Below are positions 17,364-26,338 of a stretch of DNA of 64,000 nucleotides, in pieces. Each line of letters starts with the position of its first letter. The first letter of the stretch is position 1. The notes beneath the pieces were generated by a model that was not told the DNA's origin, ran no database searches, and worked only from the letters and a program-made list of their open reading frames with translations. Origin of the DNA: Arcanobacterium_A hippocoleae (GTDB taxonomy: Bacteria > Actinomycetota > Actinomycetes > Actinomycetales > Actinomycetaceae); NCBI RefSeq assembly GCF_031456295.1, contig NZ_JAVDUJ010000001.1, positions 992,001-1,056,000 of the forward strand. Reading direction: 5' to 3'. Position numbers and translations under genes: made by a program.

Positions 17364-19115
17364 ATGAAACAGCTAAACACAGAAGTCGTAGTAATCGGCG
17401 GCGGCGCCACAGGCGCGGGCACAGTTCGCGATCTCGCAATGCGCGGATTCCAAGCTATCCTGCTCGAACGTGCTGATATCGCCCAAGGCACCACCGGCAG
17501 ATTCCACGGTCTGCTGCACTCCGGTGGGCGTTACGTGATTTCCGATCCGCACTCAGCCACCGAATGTGCTGCAGAAAATGAGATCGTACGCCGAATCCAT
17601 GCCGATGCCGTGGAAGAAACCGGCGGTTTCTTCGTCGTCACTCCATCCGACTCTGAAGAACACGCCGATAAATTTCTGCAAGCCGCCCACGATACTTTCG
17701 TTCCGGCAAGTGAAATCACAGTAGCTGCAGCATTAAAGCGCGAACCGCGACTCCATCCAGGTACAAAACGCGTCTTTGAAGTACGAGATGGCACCGTAGA
17801 CGGGTGGCGGATGACCTGGGGCGCAATCGAAAGCGCCAAAGCTTACGGCGCAAAAGTGTACCCCTACCACAGAGCGATTGACATTATCGTGCGCGATTCA
17901 GCCGTTGAAGCTGTAGTAGCATACAACGAAAAAACCGGCGAACAAGTGCAAATCAACTGCCGCTTCGTGATCAATTGCGGCGGTCCCTGGGCTGGGCAAA
18001 TTGCTTCACTTGCCGGGATTCAAGGTGTTGATGTAGTTCCTGGCCGCGGGATCATGGTCGCGATGAACCATCGGCTTGTAAATACCGTCATCAATCGCTG
18101 TGTTTACCCAGCTGACGGCGATATTATCGTGCCAGCACACACTGTCTGCATTATCGGCACGACTGATGAAGCCGCGAAGGATCCCGATTTCCTGCCGATC
18201 AAAGATGCAGAAGTACAGCAAATGCTTGACGCTGGCGAAGCGATGATCCCCGGATTCCGCGATTCCCGTGCAGTACACGTCTGGGCTGGGGCACGCCCAC
18301 TAGTGAAAGATACTCGCGTAAACGCTACCGATACGCGCCATATGTCGCGTGGAATGTCGATTCTCGAACACGGTGAACGCGACGGAATCCACGGGATGCT
18401 CACCATCGCTGGCGGAAAGCTCACCACATACCGGCTAATGGCAAAAAATGTGGTTGACGTAATGTGCGAAGTACTGGGCGAAAAACGCGAATGTATCACC
18501 GCCAGCGAAGCCGTCCCAAGTGCACAAAACCGGAAAACTCATCTCGTCAGCGATCGGCTCGCGCAGCGAGAAGCAGACCGCCTTGATGATCAAATCGTCT
18601 GCGAATGCGAACTCGTCACGCGTTCAATGATCGAGGCTGAACTATCGCAAGCTCCAGAATCAAATATTGATGATTTGCGCCGGAAATTGCGTATCGGAAT
18701 GGGGCCATGCCAAGGCGGATTCTGTGCTTTACGCACAGCTGGTATCATGCATGATTTTACGAAGAAAGATGCTGCAAACAACGATCCTGCCGAAACTGTG
18801 AGCACAAAATCTTGCGATTCGAGCGCACAAATCGCTGACCGCTCCTCCACGATGCTGCGTTTATTCATTGCAAACCGTGCACAGGGAATCCGCCCGCTGC
18901 TCTTCGGGCAGCAACTCCGTGAAGCCGCATTAGATAAATGGATTTTTTCCGGAGCACTCGATATCGACCATCTCCCAAGCCCAAGCTCGACTGCGAAACT
19001 CGCAACTGGCGATTTGGGATTAAATCATGGCCGTCATGACGGTATCAGCCCCGTCGGTTTCGAGCCATCAACATCTGATTCACAACTGAAGTACCCGCAG
19101 GAGGAAGCACAATGA
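17364..19115 (+). CDS. glpA: Anaerobic glycerol-3-phosphate dehydrogenase subunit A
   Basis: FAD enzyme that oxidises glycerol-3-phosphate to DHAP and passes electrons through GlpB and GlpC to menaquinone. The FAD-binding Rossmann motif is VVVIGGGATGAGTVRDLAMR at the N-terminus, followed by the GlpA/GlpD marks RFHGLLHSGGRYVI and GGKLTTYRLMAKNV. Near residue 415 begins a BFD-like [2Fe-2S] domain (CECELVTRSM and GPCQGGFCALR give four Cys). 583 residues from the ATG at 17364; the frame is open to 17328 but the earlier starts lack support. It overlaps glpB by 4 nt (ATGA). Confidence 0.95.
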   Translation: MKQLNTEVVVIGGGATGAGTVRDLAMRGFQAILLERADIAQGTTGRFHGLLHSGGRYVISDPHSATECAAENEIVRRIHADAVEETGGFFVVTPSDSEEHADKFLQAAHDTFVPASEITVAAALKREPRLHPGTKRVFEVRDGTVDGWRMTWGAIESAKAYGAKVYPYHRAIDIIVRDSAVEAVVAYNEKTGEQVQINCRFVINCGGPWAGQIASLAGIQGVDVVPGRGIMVAMNHRLVNTVINRCVYPADGDIIVPAHTVCIIGTTDEAAKDPDFLPIKDAEVQQMLDAGEAMIPGFRDSRAVHVWAGARPLVKDTRVNATDTRHMSRGMSILEHGERDGIHGMLTIAGGKLTTYRLMAKNVVDVMCEVLGEKRECITASEAVPSAQNRKTHLVSDRLAQREADRLDDQIVCECELVTRSMIEAELSQAPESNIDDLRRKLRIGMGPCQGGFCALRTAGIMHDFTKKDAANNDPAETVSTKSCDSSAQIADRSSTMLRLFIANRAQGIRPLLFGQQLREAALDKWIFSGALDIDHLPSPSSTAKLATGDLGLNHGRHDGISPVGFEPSTSDSQLKYPQEEAQ

Positions 19116-20434
19116 GCCGCATTTTAATAATCGGAGCTGGACTTTCCGGGATGGCAAGTGCACTGATGCTGCACGAAGCTGGGCATACCGTCACGATTAT
19201 TTCACGCGGACTGGGCGGAATGCTGCTGGCAAACGGCACAATCGACATCCTTGGCTGGCATGCAAAAAATCCAACCGAATCACCAATCCGCGATCTTACC
19301 TCTGGATTCGCGAAGTTTCTCGCAGCGAATCCAGCGCACCCCTACACCCAGATTGGTCTGAAAAATACACTTGCTGGAGCCGCTTGGCTGACGCAAAAAT
19401 TGAATTTTTTCGATTCACAAACACCAAGCGATTTAAGCACAAATCATCTCGTGCCGACGGCAGTGGGCGCAGTTCGCCCGACTGCCGCACTTCCGAATGC
19501 AATGCGCGCATCAGCGCTCACTGACGGAGATAAATTACTCGTCGTCGGCTTAAAACGAATCAAAGATTTCCCGGCGAATTTGATTGCCGATAACCTTTCC
19601 CGCTCTCCATTCGTATCCGTACAAGCCCGCGCTTTTGAAGCTGATTTGCCGGTACGCGATGGAAAAGAGACGGATGCAAGTAGCACCACTCATGCAAGGA
19701 CACTTGACCAATCACTTTCGAGCATCGAAGTGCGTACACTCATTGCGCTACTCCAAAAAGAAGTTCGCCCTGGCGAGAAAATTCTGCTCCCAGCCATACT
19801 TGGCATAAAACCAGAAACATTCGCCGATTTTGCAACACAGCTCGGCGTGCCAGTTGGTGAAATCCCGCTTCCGCCTCCTTCCATTCCTGGCAGACGAATC
19901 AATGACGCGCTCACGCAGATGTGTCGGGATGCGCGAATCGATATTCAATTAAACTCCGTCGCTACCGGATTTCAGAATTTCGGAAAACGCGTCACCGCAG
20001 TGGAAGTACAGCGCGCCGGAAGGAAAACTAACGTAAAAGTAGATTTTGTGATTGACGGCGCGGGAGGATTTGAATCAGGAAATCTTACACGCGATTCACA
20101 TTTACGAATCCGGGAAAGCGTCTTTAATCTACCGCTGTATACGCCAAAGGCACCCGAGCCAGATTTTGCCGCAGAAAATATTTTCCGTACCGGCGTATTG
20201 GTAAATGCAAAGATGAATCCAATCGACGCTGACGGCAAGCTCCAGTACGAAAACTTGTACTGTGTCGGAAGCATTCTGGGCGGAGCCTTAGCGTGGGAAG
20301 AAAAAAGTGGTGAAGGAATCAGCCTTGGTAGTGCTTACACTGCTGCGCAGGCAATTATTTCCAGTGCACTGGCGAAGAATCCAGGCACTGCAGCAGAATC
20401 AAGCGCAAATGCCGCAAACAAGGAGGACAACTAA
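19112..20434 (+). CDS. glpB: Anaerobic glycerol-3-phosphate dehydrogenase subunit B
   Basis: Flavoprotein partner of GlpA, 440 residues. The dinucleotide-binding motif is ILIIGAGLSGMASALMLHEA, followed by the GlpB mark GGMLLANGTIDILGWH. The central part has LLPAILGIKPE and GRRINDALTQMC. The C-terminal part closes the FAD fold (NLYCVGSILGGALAWEEKSGEGISL). A GGAGGAAG ribosome site lies within the end of glpA, and the start ATG overlaps the glpA stop. It ends in an ATG-overlapping stop with glpC, so the three genes form a tight operon. Confidence 0.93.
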   Translation: MSRILIIGAGLSGMASALMLHEAGHTVTIISRGLGGMLLANGTIDILGWHAKNPTESPIRDLTSGFAKFLAANPAHPYTQIGLKNTLAGAAWLTQKLNFFDSQTPSDLSTNHLVPTAVGAVRPTAALPNAMRASALTDGDKLLVVGLKRIKDFPANLIADNLSRSPFVSVQARAFEADLPVRDGKETDASSTTHARTLDQSLSSIEVRTLIALLQKEVRPGEKILLPAILGIKPETFADFATQLGVPVGEIPLPPPSIPGRRINDALTQMCRDARIDIQLNSVATGFQNFGKRVTAVEVQRAGRKTNVKVDFVIDGAGGFESGNLTRDSHLRIRESVFNLPLYTPKAPEPDFAAENIFRTGVLVNAKMNPIDADGKLQYENLYCVGSILGGALAWEEKSGEGISLGSAYTAAQAIISSALAKNPGTAAESSANAANKEDN

Positions 20435-21717
20435 TGGCATACGATCCTGGTTTAGAGCACGCAAAAGCCTCGCTCGCACGAATCTCACTGGATTCTTGCG
20501 TTAAATGCACTATCTGTGAGTCACAATGCCCGGTTATGGAAGCCACTCCGCTCTTTTCAGGGCCAAAATTCGTCGGACCACAAGCAGAACGTTTCCGTCA
20601 CGGAAAATCTGTTGATCATTCCCTCGACTACTGCTCCGGCTGCTCAATTTGCACCACCGTCTGCCCGCAAGGCGTGAAAATTGCCGAGATAAACGCGCAA
20701 GCCCGCGCCGTCGCCAAAGCCGATAAGATGCCACTGCGCGACCGACTGATCACGCAAACAGAACTTGAAGGTAAACTACTTCGCCCCTTTGCACCAATTG
20801 CAAATGCGGCTCTCGCAAATCAACCACTGCGCACTGTGGTAGAGAAAGTGGTGGGCGTTCACCGAGATGCTCCCGTGCCGAAAGCGCGTTTTACGACCTT
20901 CCCAAAGTGGTTTAAGCAGCATGAGCGGGAGCGCACTGGCCCGTTCCCGAAAGGACCAATCGTATTTTTCCACGGGTGTGCTGGCGGATACTTTGAAGTT
21001 GCTACCTCGATCGCCACAGTCGAGGTGCTCGAATTTTTGGGTTATGAAGTGATCGTGCCAAAGCAAGGCTGCTGCGGGCTGGCGCAGCAATCTAACGGTT
21101 TATTTGCGCAAGCTACAAAGGCTGTCCGCAAGCTTTGCGCACAGCTGCGAGCGGCAGGCAAAGAATTGACGATTATTTCTTCTTCCGGTTCTTGCGCCGG
21201 GATGCTCCGGCATGAAGCCCACGAGATCATGGGAATTGATGATCCAGAGCTGATCGATGTGGGGTCAAGGATGGTTGAGACTTCCGAGTTCCTGCTTGAA
21301 TTAATTGACAACGGTGAATTTCCGAGAGAAAAATTACAGCGCCGCGAACTCACCATTCCATACCATCAACCGTGCCAGGTGAAATCGCAAGGTATTGGCA
21401 AGCCGGCGATCCGGCTGATGGAAACGATCCCTGGTGTGAAAGTTATCGAATCTGGGCGCGCTTGCTGCGGCATTGCCGGAACTTACGGTTTGAAGAAAGA
21501 AAAGTATGAGGTAGCTCAAAAAATCGGGAAGCCACTCTTCGATATGGTGAAACAAACAAATCCGGAACTTGCTGCGTGTGAAACCGAAACCTGCCGGTGG
21601 CAAATCAGAAAAGGCTCCGGCGCTGAGGTGATTCACCCCGTGCAGCTTTTGCATCATGCTTTCGGTCTTGCCGGCACGAACGAGATCCGTGGCATGCCCT
21701 GGGAAGAATTGCGTTAA
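20434..21717 (+). CDS. glpC: Anaerobic glycerol-3-phosphate dehydrogenase subunit C (iron-sulfur, quinone-reducing)
   Basis: 427 residues. Two [4Fe-4S] motifs sit at the N-terminus: CVKCTICESQCPV (~23) and CSGCSICTTVCPQG (~68). Two CCG domains follow, with KQGCCGLAQQSNG and GRACCGIAGTYG, the heterodisulfide-reductase-like cysteine clusters. GlpC anchors GlpAB to the membrane and hands electrons to menaquinone, which the men cluster of this window makes. AAGGAGG lies just before the start, and the start overlaps the glpB stop. Confidence 0.94.
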   Translation: MAYDPGLEHAKASLARISLDSCVKCTICESQCPVMEATPLFSGPKFVGPQAERFRHGKSVDHSLDYCSGCSICTTVCPQGVKIAEINAQARAVAKADKMPLRDRLITQTELEGKLLRPFAPIANAALANQPLRTVVEKVVGVHRDAPVPKARFTTFPKWFKQHERERTGPFPKGPIVFFHGCAGGYFEVATSIATVEVLEFLGYEVIVPKQGCCGLAQQSNGLFAQATKAVRKLCAQLRAAGKELTIISSSGSCAGMLRHEAHEIMGIDDPELIDVGSRMVETSEFLLELIDNGEFPREKLQRRELTIPYHQPCQVKSQGIGKPAIRLMETIPGVKVIESGRACCGIAGTYGLKKEKYEVAQKIGKPLFDMVKQTNPELAACETETCRWQIRKGSGAEVIHPVQLLHHAFGLAGTNEIRGMPWEELR

Positions 21718-21726
21718 GCTTTTTAC

Positions 21727-22398
21727 ATGGCTACTTCTCTCACTACTGACGGTCTCTTTGACCTTCCTGACGACATCAAGCGCGAACCTCACGCACAGGT
21801 AATTTTGATCACTGGCCCGTCAGGTAGTGGGAAGACGCGTTTCGTTTCACGCACTGGGCTACCAGTAGTTTCACTTGATGAGTTTTATTATGACGGCGAT
21901 AGGCCCGGTTTACCTCGTCGGCATGGGATGGTTGATTGGGATTCGATTCGTACCTGGGATCGCGCAGGTGCGATAAATGCACTCGTCGAATTATGCACCC
22001 AAGGCGCTACACAAATCCCGATTTACGATATCCCAAGCAATGCTCGCATCGGCGAACGAGATTTAGATCTTGACGGACGACGCTACGTATTAGCCGAAGG
22101 AATTTTTGCAGCAGATATTATTGACGATTTGCGCCGGGAGGGGATTCTTGCTGATGCACTCTGCATTTGCCGTCCACGGATTCAAACTTTCTGGTTCCGT
22201 TTGATGCGCGATCTCGATGAAGCCCGTAAGCCTTTACCGAATTTGCTGCGGCGTGGATTTGCGCATTTTATGCGTGAACCAAAAATGTATGCTGCCCTTG
22301 AGGCAAAAGGGGCAAGGAAGGTTTCGTATTCTGAAGCTCAGGAAGCTTTGACCCAGGTACTTGCAGCACAACGCTGGGGCAAATTATCGGAGCACTGA
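21727..22398 (+). CDS. Uridine-kinase-like P-loop protein
   Basis: 223 residues. Walker A is ITGPSGSGKTRFVSRTGLP, followed by the kinase segment VSLDEFYYDGDRPGLPRR, then WDSIRTWD and a Walker-B-like stretch YVLAEGIFAADIIDDL. It closes with an Arg-rich lid (RLMRDLDEARKPLPNLLRRG). It resembles uridine/phosphoribulokinase-type kinases common in actinobacteria. The real substrate is not established. It begins 9 nt after glpC, so it may be read through from the glp operon. A hairpin 71 nt downstream probably ends the transcript. Confidence 0.75.
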   Translation: MATSLTTDGLFDLPDDIKREPHAQVILITGPSGSGKTRFVSRTGLPVVSLDEFYYDGDRPGLPRRHGMVDWDSIRTWDRAGAINALVELCTQGATQIPIYDIPSNARIGERDLDLDGRRYVLAEGIFAADIIDDLRREGILADALCICRPRIQTFWFRLMRDLDEARKPLPNLLRRGFAHFMREPKMYAALEAKGARKVSYSEAQEALTQVLAAQRWGKLSEH

Positions 22399-22468
22399 TT
22401 CCATCATAAATTTCAGCCTTCTAAATTAGGTACCCAATATCCGGCTGAGAAATGTGGCTGATCTGCGA

Positions 22469-22509
22469 CGGTGAAATGAAATATCACTGCAAGATGTTTC
22501 ATTTCACCG
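22469..22509 (+). terminator. Hairpin between the uridine-kinase-like gene and glpF
   Basis: Perfect 13-bp inverted repeat: CGGTGAAATGAAA at 22469-22481 and its complement at 22497-22509, with a 15-nt loop, followed by a T/C-rich run (CCTTCCTTTTG). This is probably the terminator of glpABC and the kinase gene. An operator for glpFK is the alternative. Confidence 0.55.
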
Positions 22510-22686
22510 CCTTCCTTTTGCACGTTCACCCAAATCTTGCTGTGACGCACCTAATACAACTTCTCTTATGGGATAGTGAGAATAAGCCTGAAGACGCGGT
22601 AAAGATGCCGTAATTGGATGATCAAATCCAAAATACTTCAGCGAACACAATACGCCATAGTTAACAAGGAAGTTGAAGGCAAACAG

Positions 22687-23442
22687 ATGTCTCTTGGAGC
22701 AATTTTCTTATCAGAATTCATTGGCACAGCTATTCTCATCACCCTCGGTGTGGGCGTAGTAGCCACAAATCTTCTCACCAAATCAAAAGGTCGCGGCACC
22801 GGTTGGCTGTTCATCAACTTTGGTTGGGGTTTAGCCGTCTATCTCGGTGTCTACTTCGCCTGGTCCACTGGCGGGCATCTTAATCCTGCCGTCACTTTCG
22901 GCATGATCGCCGCTGGAAAAGCAGAATTTATGCCCGGGATCGCAATCACTTTCGCATCAACGATGGTGTACATTGTGGCGCAATTCCTCGGTGCGTTCGT
23001 CGGCGCGATCATTGCCTGGCTCGTCTATCATGATCATTACGCAGCTCACGATAATCAGGCAGAAATTCTTGGCACATTTGCTACCGGCCCGGAAATTCGC
23101 AACCCACTCTGGAATTGCATTACCGAAGCAATCGCTACATTCGTGCTCGTTGCCTGGGTACTCGTCTCTGGTTACACCCAAAATGTTGCTGTTGGACCAC
23201 TTGCCGTCGCGCTAGTGATTATTTCGATTGGCGCATCGCTTGGCGGCCCGACGGGATACGCGATCAATCCAGCCCGTGATCTTGGACCGCGTATTGCGCA
23301 CGCAATTTTGCCAATCAAAGGAAAGGGTGGATCTGATTGGAGCTACGCATGGGTACCGATCGTCGGCCCGATCATCGGCGGTATTCTTGCCGGACTCCTT
23401 TTCGGCGAAGGCACCTTGCATCTACTTGCGCCAATAATGTAA
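22687..23442 (+). CDS. glpF: Glycerol uptake facilitator (aquaglyceroporin)
   Basis: MIP-family channel of 251 residues with six membrane helices and both pore-forming half-helices: GGHLNPAVTFG (first NPA) and GYAINPARDLGPR (second NPA). The Asp after the second NPA and the Gly-rich first loop are typical of glycerol-conducting members. I chose the ATG at 22687 (MSLGAIFLSEFIGTAILI), with GAAGG 7 nt upstream. The open frame reaches 22618, but that extension is polar and lacks a ribosome site. It is followed 50 nt later by glpK. Confidence 0.94.
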   Translation: MSLGAIFLSEFIGTAILITLGVGVVATNLLTKSKGRGTGWLFINFGWGLAVYLGVYFAWSTGGHLNPAVTFGMIAAGKAEFMPGIAITFASTMVYIVAQFLGAFVGAIIAWLVYHDHYAAHDNQAEILGTFATGPEIRNPLWNCITEAIATFVLVAWVLVSGYTQNVAVGPLAVALVIISIGASLGGPTGYAINPARDLGPRIAHAILPIKGKGGSDWSYAWVPIVGPIIGGILAGLLFGEGTLHLLAPIM

Positions 23443-23492
23443 AAATTTGCCAGAAAATTTCGTAGATTTTAGAACTTGAAAGGAAGTCAAAG

Positions 23493-25019
23493 ATGACTGA
23501 AAAGAAATACGTACTCGCCATCGATCAGGGAACTACATCTTCACGCGCAATCCTCTTTAATCATTCCGGTGAAATCGTATCCATCGGGCAATTAGAGCAT
23601 GAACAAATTATGCCGAAAGCTGGTTGGGTAGAGCACGACCCAATTGAAATTCGCGATAACGTACGTGAAGTAATTGGTCAGGCATTAGCCAAAGCCGATG
23701 TGAATCGTCACGAAATTGCGGCCGTCGGTATCACGAATCAACGCGAAACTGCCGTAGTATGGGATAAAAATACGGGTGAACCGATTTATAATGCGATCGT
23801 CTGGCAGGATACGCGCACTGCGAAAATCGTGCGTGAACTTGCTGGCGAAGCTGGCCCAGATAAGTATAAGGATATTTGCGGTCTTGGTCTGGCTACTTAC
23901 TTCTCAGGGCCGAAAATCAAGTGGATTTTGGACAACGTAGAAGGAGCACGGGAAAAAGCTGAAGCTGGCGATCTCCTCTTCGGTAATACTGATACTTGGG
24001 TGATTTGGAATCTTACCGGCGGCGCAAATGGCGGCGTACACGTAACTGATGTCACTAATGCTTCACGCACAATGTTGATGGATGTACGCAAGCTCGCATG
24101 GGATGAAAATATTTGTGCAGATATGCAGATTCCAATGCAGATGCTGCCAGAGATTAAATCTTCGTCAGAAATCTACGGTTACGGTGCGAAGAACTCCCTG
24201 ATTATCGACACGCCGATTGCTGGAGATTTAGGCGACCAACAGGCTGCCACCTTCGGGCAAGCCTGCTTTGAGAAAGGCATGGCGAAAAATACTTACGGCA
24301 CCGGCTGCTTTATGCTGATCAACACCGGCGAGGAAGCAATCACCTCCCAGAATGGGCTGCTCACCACCGTCTGTTATAAGATTGGCGAGCAAAAAGCCGT
24401 ATATGCGCTTGAAGGCTCGATCGCAGTGACGGGATCACTCGTGCAATGGCTGCGCGATCAGCTCGGCATTATTTCTACCGCATCAGAAATCGAAACACTG
24501 GCTGAAACAGTAGAAGACAATGGCGGGGTATATATTGTGCCAGCATTCTCTGGTTTGTTCGCACCATACTGGAAAGACGATGCACGCGGCGCGATCGTCG
24601 GGCTGACCCGTTACAATAATAAAGGCCACTTAGCACGTGCCGTGCTGGAAGCAACCGCATTCCAGACAGCTGAAGTACTCGAAGCAATGAACGCAGATTC
24701 GGGAGTAAATCTTTCACAACTGCGCGTAGACGGCGGCATGACCGCAAACTCTGCACTCATGCAATTCCAGGCAGATATTCTCGGCGTGACGGTTGTAAAG
24801 CCAAAAGTAGCCGAAACTACTGCACTAGGCGCAGCATACGCGGCTGGTATCGCGGTCGGTTTCTGGGACGGCGAGCAAGATGTGGTCGCAAACTGGTGCG
24901 AAGATCGGCGTTGGGAACCGCAAATGGAAAGCGGCGAGCGTGAGCGTCAGATGCGTTTATGGAAGAAAGCCGTCACTCGCACATTCGACTGGGTTGATGA
25001 AGACGTGCAAAGTGAATAA
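23493..25019 (+). CDS. glpK: Glycerol kinase
   Basis: FGGY-family kinase making glycerol-3-phosphate from glycerol and ATP, 508 residues. The N-terminal motif is VLAIDQGTTSSRAILF. The substrate region is TNQRETAVVWDKNTG with IVWQDTRTAK. The signature NTYGTGCFMLINTG and the C-terminal FGGY motif region LRVDGGMTANSALMQFQADI are intact. A GAAAGGAAG ribosome site lies 5-6 nt before the ATG. It forms an operon with glpF. A strong hairpin ends the transcript at 25067-25117. Confidence 0.96.
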   Translation: MTEKKYVLAIDQGTTSSRAILFNHSGEIVSIGQLEHEQIMPKAGWVEHDPIEIRDNVREVIGQALAKADVNRHEIAAVGITNQRETAVVWDKNTGEPIYNAIVWQDTRTAKIVRELAGEAGPDKYKDICGLGLATYFSGPKIKWILDNVEGAREKAEAGDLLFGNTDTWVIWNLTGGANGGVHVTDVTNASRTMLMDVRKLAWDENICADMQIPMQMLPEIKSSSEIYGYGAKNSLIIDTPIAGDLGDQQAATFGQACFEKGMAKNTYGTGCFMLINTGEEAITSQNGLLTTVCYKIGEQKAVYALEGSIAVTGSLVQWLRDQLGIISTASEIETLAETVEDNGGVYIVPAFSGLFAPYWKDDARGAIVGLTRYNNKGHLARAVLEATAFQTAEVLEAMNADSGVNLSQLRVDGGMTANSALMQFQADILGVTVVKPKVAETTALGAAYAAGIAVGFWDGEQDVVANWCEDRRWEPQMESGERERQMRLWKKAVTRTFDWVDEDVQSE

Positions 25020-25066
25020 TTTTAATTTTGCCTGATAATTAACTCAGACTAGAAAACTCTAGTAGA

Positions 25067-25117
25067 AAGTTTGGCGGCTCACTGAATCTTTCGTAGACAC
25101 AGTGAGCCGCCAAACTT
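25067..25117 (+). terminator. Hairpin terminator after glpK
   Basis: Perfect 18-bp inverted repeat: AAGTTTGGCGGCTCACTG at 25067-25084 and its complement at 25100-25117, with a 15-nt loop and no long U-run. It directly abuts the lysS-like fragment that begins at 25119. Confidence 0.75.
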
Positions 25118-25118
25118 A

Positions 25119-25159
25119 GCATTGCCTCAGGATCGCCATTAGCAGCCTCCAACGACTGC
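25119..25159. repeat. 41-bp direct-repeat copy of an internal lysS segment
   Basis: Matches 26568-26608 inside lysS at 38 of 41 positions in the same orientation, including an exact 24-nt core. Read on the minus strand it encodes QSLEAANGDPEAM, identical to the LysS protein. All three differences are synonymous (GGT/GGC, GAA/GAG, GCG/GCA). Flanking bases do not match. It is probably a relic of a lysS gene end left by a rearrangement that placed the bacteriocin islet here. Confidence 0.8.
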
Positions 25160-25323
25160 AGATTAAGAAAGATTTTATTTGAAATAACACGGATAAAGTT
25201 CAGTCTGATCAGATCTAAGAAAACACATCAATATCAGTAATTTATGATTTTCATTACACGCCTTGCGAATAAGTGTCACAATTGTTTTGTCAGGTTTTCG
25301 CAATGATCCTAAGGAGGAAAATC

Positions 25324-25548
25324 ATGAAAAACCAAGACAGTCACATTACATCTGCCAATACAGAAAGTAAAAGTGGATCAATAGCTAAGTTTGCGCTTTT
25401 ATTTTTGCTCATCTGTGCAAGCATCTCTTTCGCGCTAATGCCGATGATCGAAAATTTGTCTGCCACATTTGCCGTATGCGGGCTTACTTCGCTGATAGCT
25501 GCACTTTTCCTAGCAGTACACATTGCCGCTAAACACCAAAAAAACTAA
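25324..25548 (+). CDS. Small two-helix membrane protein, possible bacteriocin immunity or accessory protein
   Basis: 74 residues from the ATG at 25324, with a strong AAGGAGGAAAATC ribosome site. A polar N-terminus of ~22 residues is followed by two hydrophobic helices (FALLFLLICASISFALMPMI and FAVCGLTSLIAALFLAVHIA) and a basic end (AKHQKN). I recognise no family. Its stop lies 26 nt inside the next gene, which encodes an exported peptide precursor, so translation is probably coupled. Small membrane proteins in that position often confer immunity. That role is inferred from context only. Confidence 0.6.
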   Translation: MKNQDSHITSANTESKSGSIAKFALLFLLICASISFALMPMIENLSATFAVCGLTSLIAALFLAVHIAAKHQKN

Positions 25549-25864
25549 AACTACTACATATATCGCCGTCGCTGTATGTACTTCTGCAGGAATGTTTACA
25601 AGCAGCTTCGTGATCCCCACAGACGCTTCCGCCAACCCGCCAAAATCAACTAGATATTCAAACATAACCACTACGCCTCTCTATCAAAAAACACAAGAGA
25701 CAATAGATACAATTAGTTTTTTCCAAGAGCAATTAGAATCTGTTTCTCATGAGAAAGAAGCGGAATCAATTTTATTAGCCAAGAATTCCCAATACCTGCC
25801 AAAATCAGCAAACACACTACTTTGGGATGACGCAAAAATTTCCTCATACCAAGCAATACCATAG
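25523..25864 (+). CDS. Signal peptide and propeptide part of a putative bacteriocin precursor (frame broken)
   Basis: 113 residues starting at a TTG within the end of the preceding gene; no separate ribosome site is seen. The N-terminus is a clear Sec signal: basic NTKKTKTTT, hydrophobic YIAVAVCTSAGMFTSSFVI, and a cleavage site after PTDASA. The remainder is polar (TIDTISFFQEQLESVSHEKE), then the frame stops at 25864. The -1 frame is open from 25831 and continues as sensible protein (IPSNTIVSVPFSGRADLKIT) into the cysteine-rich part. So this is most likely the N-terminal piece of one ~250-residue precursor split by an indel at the A5/T3 run at 25834-25841. Confidence 0.55.
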   Translation: MPLNTKKTKTTTYIAVAVCTSAGMFTSSFVIPTDASANPPKSTRYSNITTTPLYQKTQETIDTISFFQEQLESVSHEKEAESILLAKNSQYLPKSANTLLWDDAKISSYQAIP

Positions 25865-25893
25865 TTTCTGTACCTTTTAGCGGCAGAGCAGAC

Positions 25894-26274
25894 TTGAAAA
25901 TTACAAACCGTTTCACATTTTTCATCACCTCTCAAGGTATTAAAACATTTGAAATGTATGTTAAACCGGTAAACTCTCATCATGTACACGTAAAAAGTTG
26001 GATAAATGGTATCAAATCTGTAGATCAGATCACCCCTGTTCCTTCCAATTCATCATTCAGTAAAAGCGCTACGCCGATGTGGATAGATTGGGGAAATCTT
26101 AATAATTGTCTATCGAAATTAGGTATTTCAAGCTGGGTGCTGGCTGGTCTTGGTCTTGTTTGTGGTGTCGCTTGTGCAGGCACTGCCGGATTAGGATGTA
26201 TTGGATGCGTTAGTTTCGCAGCAGGATTCGGCGCAGGATCAGTTAAGGCATGCGTTCAGAAGTCTTGGAAATAG
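25894..26274 (+). CDS. Cysteine-rich halocin-C8-like bacteriocin domain (C-terminal part of the precursor)
   Basis: The open frame runs from 25831; the first available start is TTG at 25894. The first ~70 residues look like a beta-rich propeptide (RFTFFITSQGIKTFEMYV, SWINGIKSVDQ). The last ~60 are small, hydrophobic, Gly/Ala-rich and hold six Cys, with the pattern VCGVACAGTAGLGCIGCVSF then GAGSVKAC. This resembles the halocin-C8-like bacteriocin domain, in which a Cys-rich mature peptide is released from the C-terminus of a larger exported precursor. No modification enzyme or dedicated exporter is nearby, which fits a Sec-exported, disulfide-bonded peptide. Family assignment is from memory of the pattern. 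Confidence 0.6.
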   Translation: MKITNRFTFFITSQGIKTFEMYVKPVNSHHVHVKSWINGIKSVDQITPVPSNSSFSKSATPMWIDWGNLNNCLSKLGISSWVLAGLGLVCGVACAGTAGLGCIGCVSFAAGFGAGSVKACVQKSWK

Positions 26275-26338
26275 CTAGTACTGGAAAATAATTCCCAGTA
26301 GTTGGTGAAACAGTTGCATCATAATATACACCAAAAAT

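Noticed and set aside
25834..25841. Programmed -1 ribosomal frameshift to make the whole bacteriocin precursor
   Set aside because: The run GCA AAA ATT T is not a proper slippery heptamer, and I see no strong hairpin right after it. A simple indel is more likely.
25523..26274. Lantibiotic or other RiPP with modification enzymes
   Set aside because: No LanM/LanB/LanC, radical SAM or dedicated ABC/peptidase gene is nearby, and the precursor has a Sec signal.
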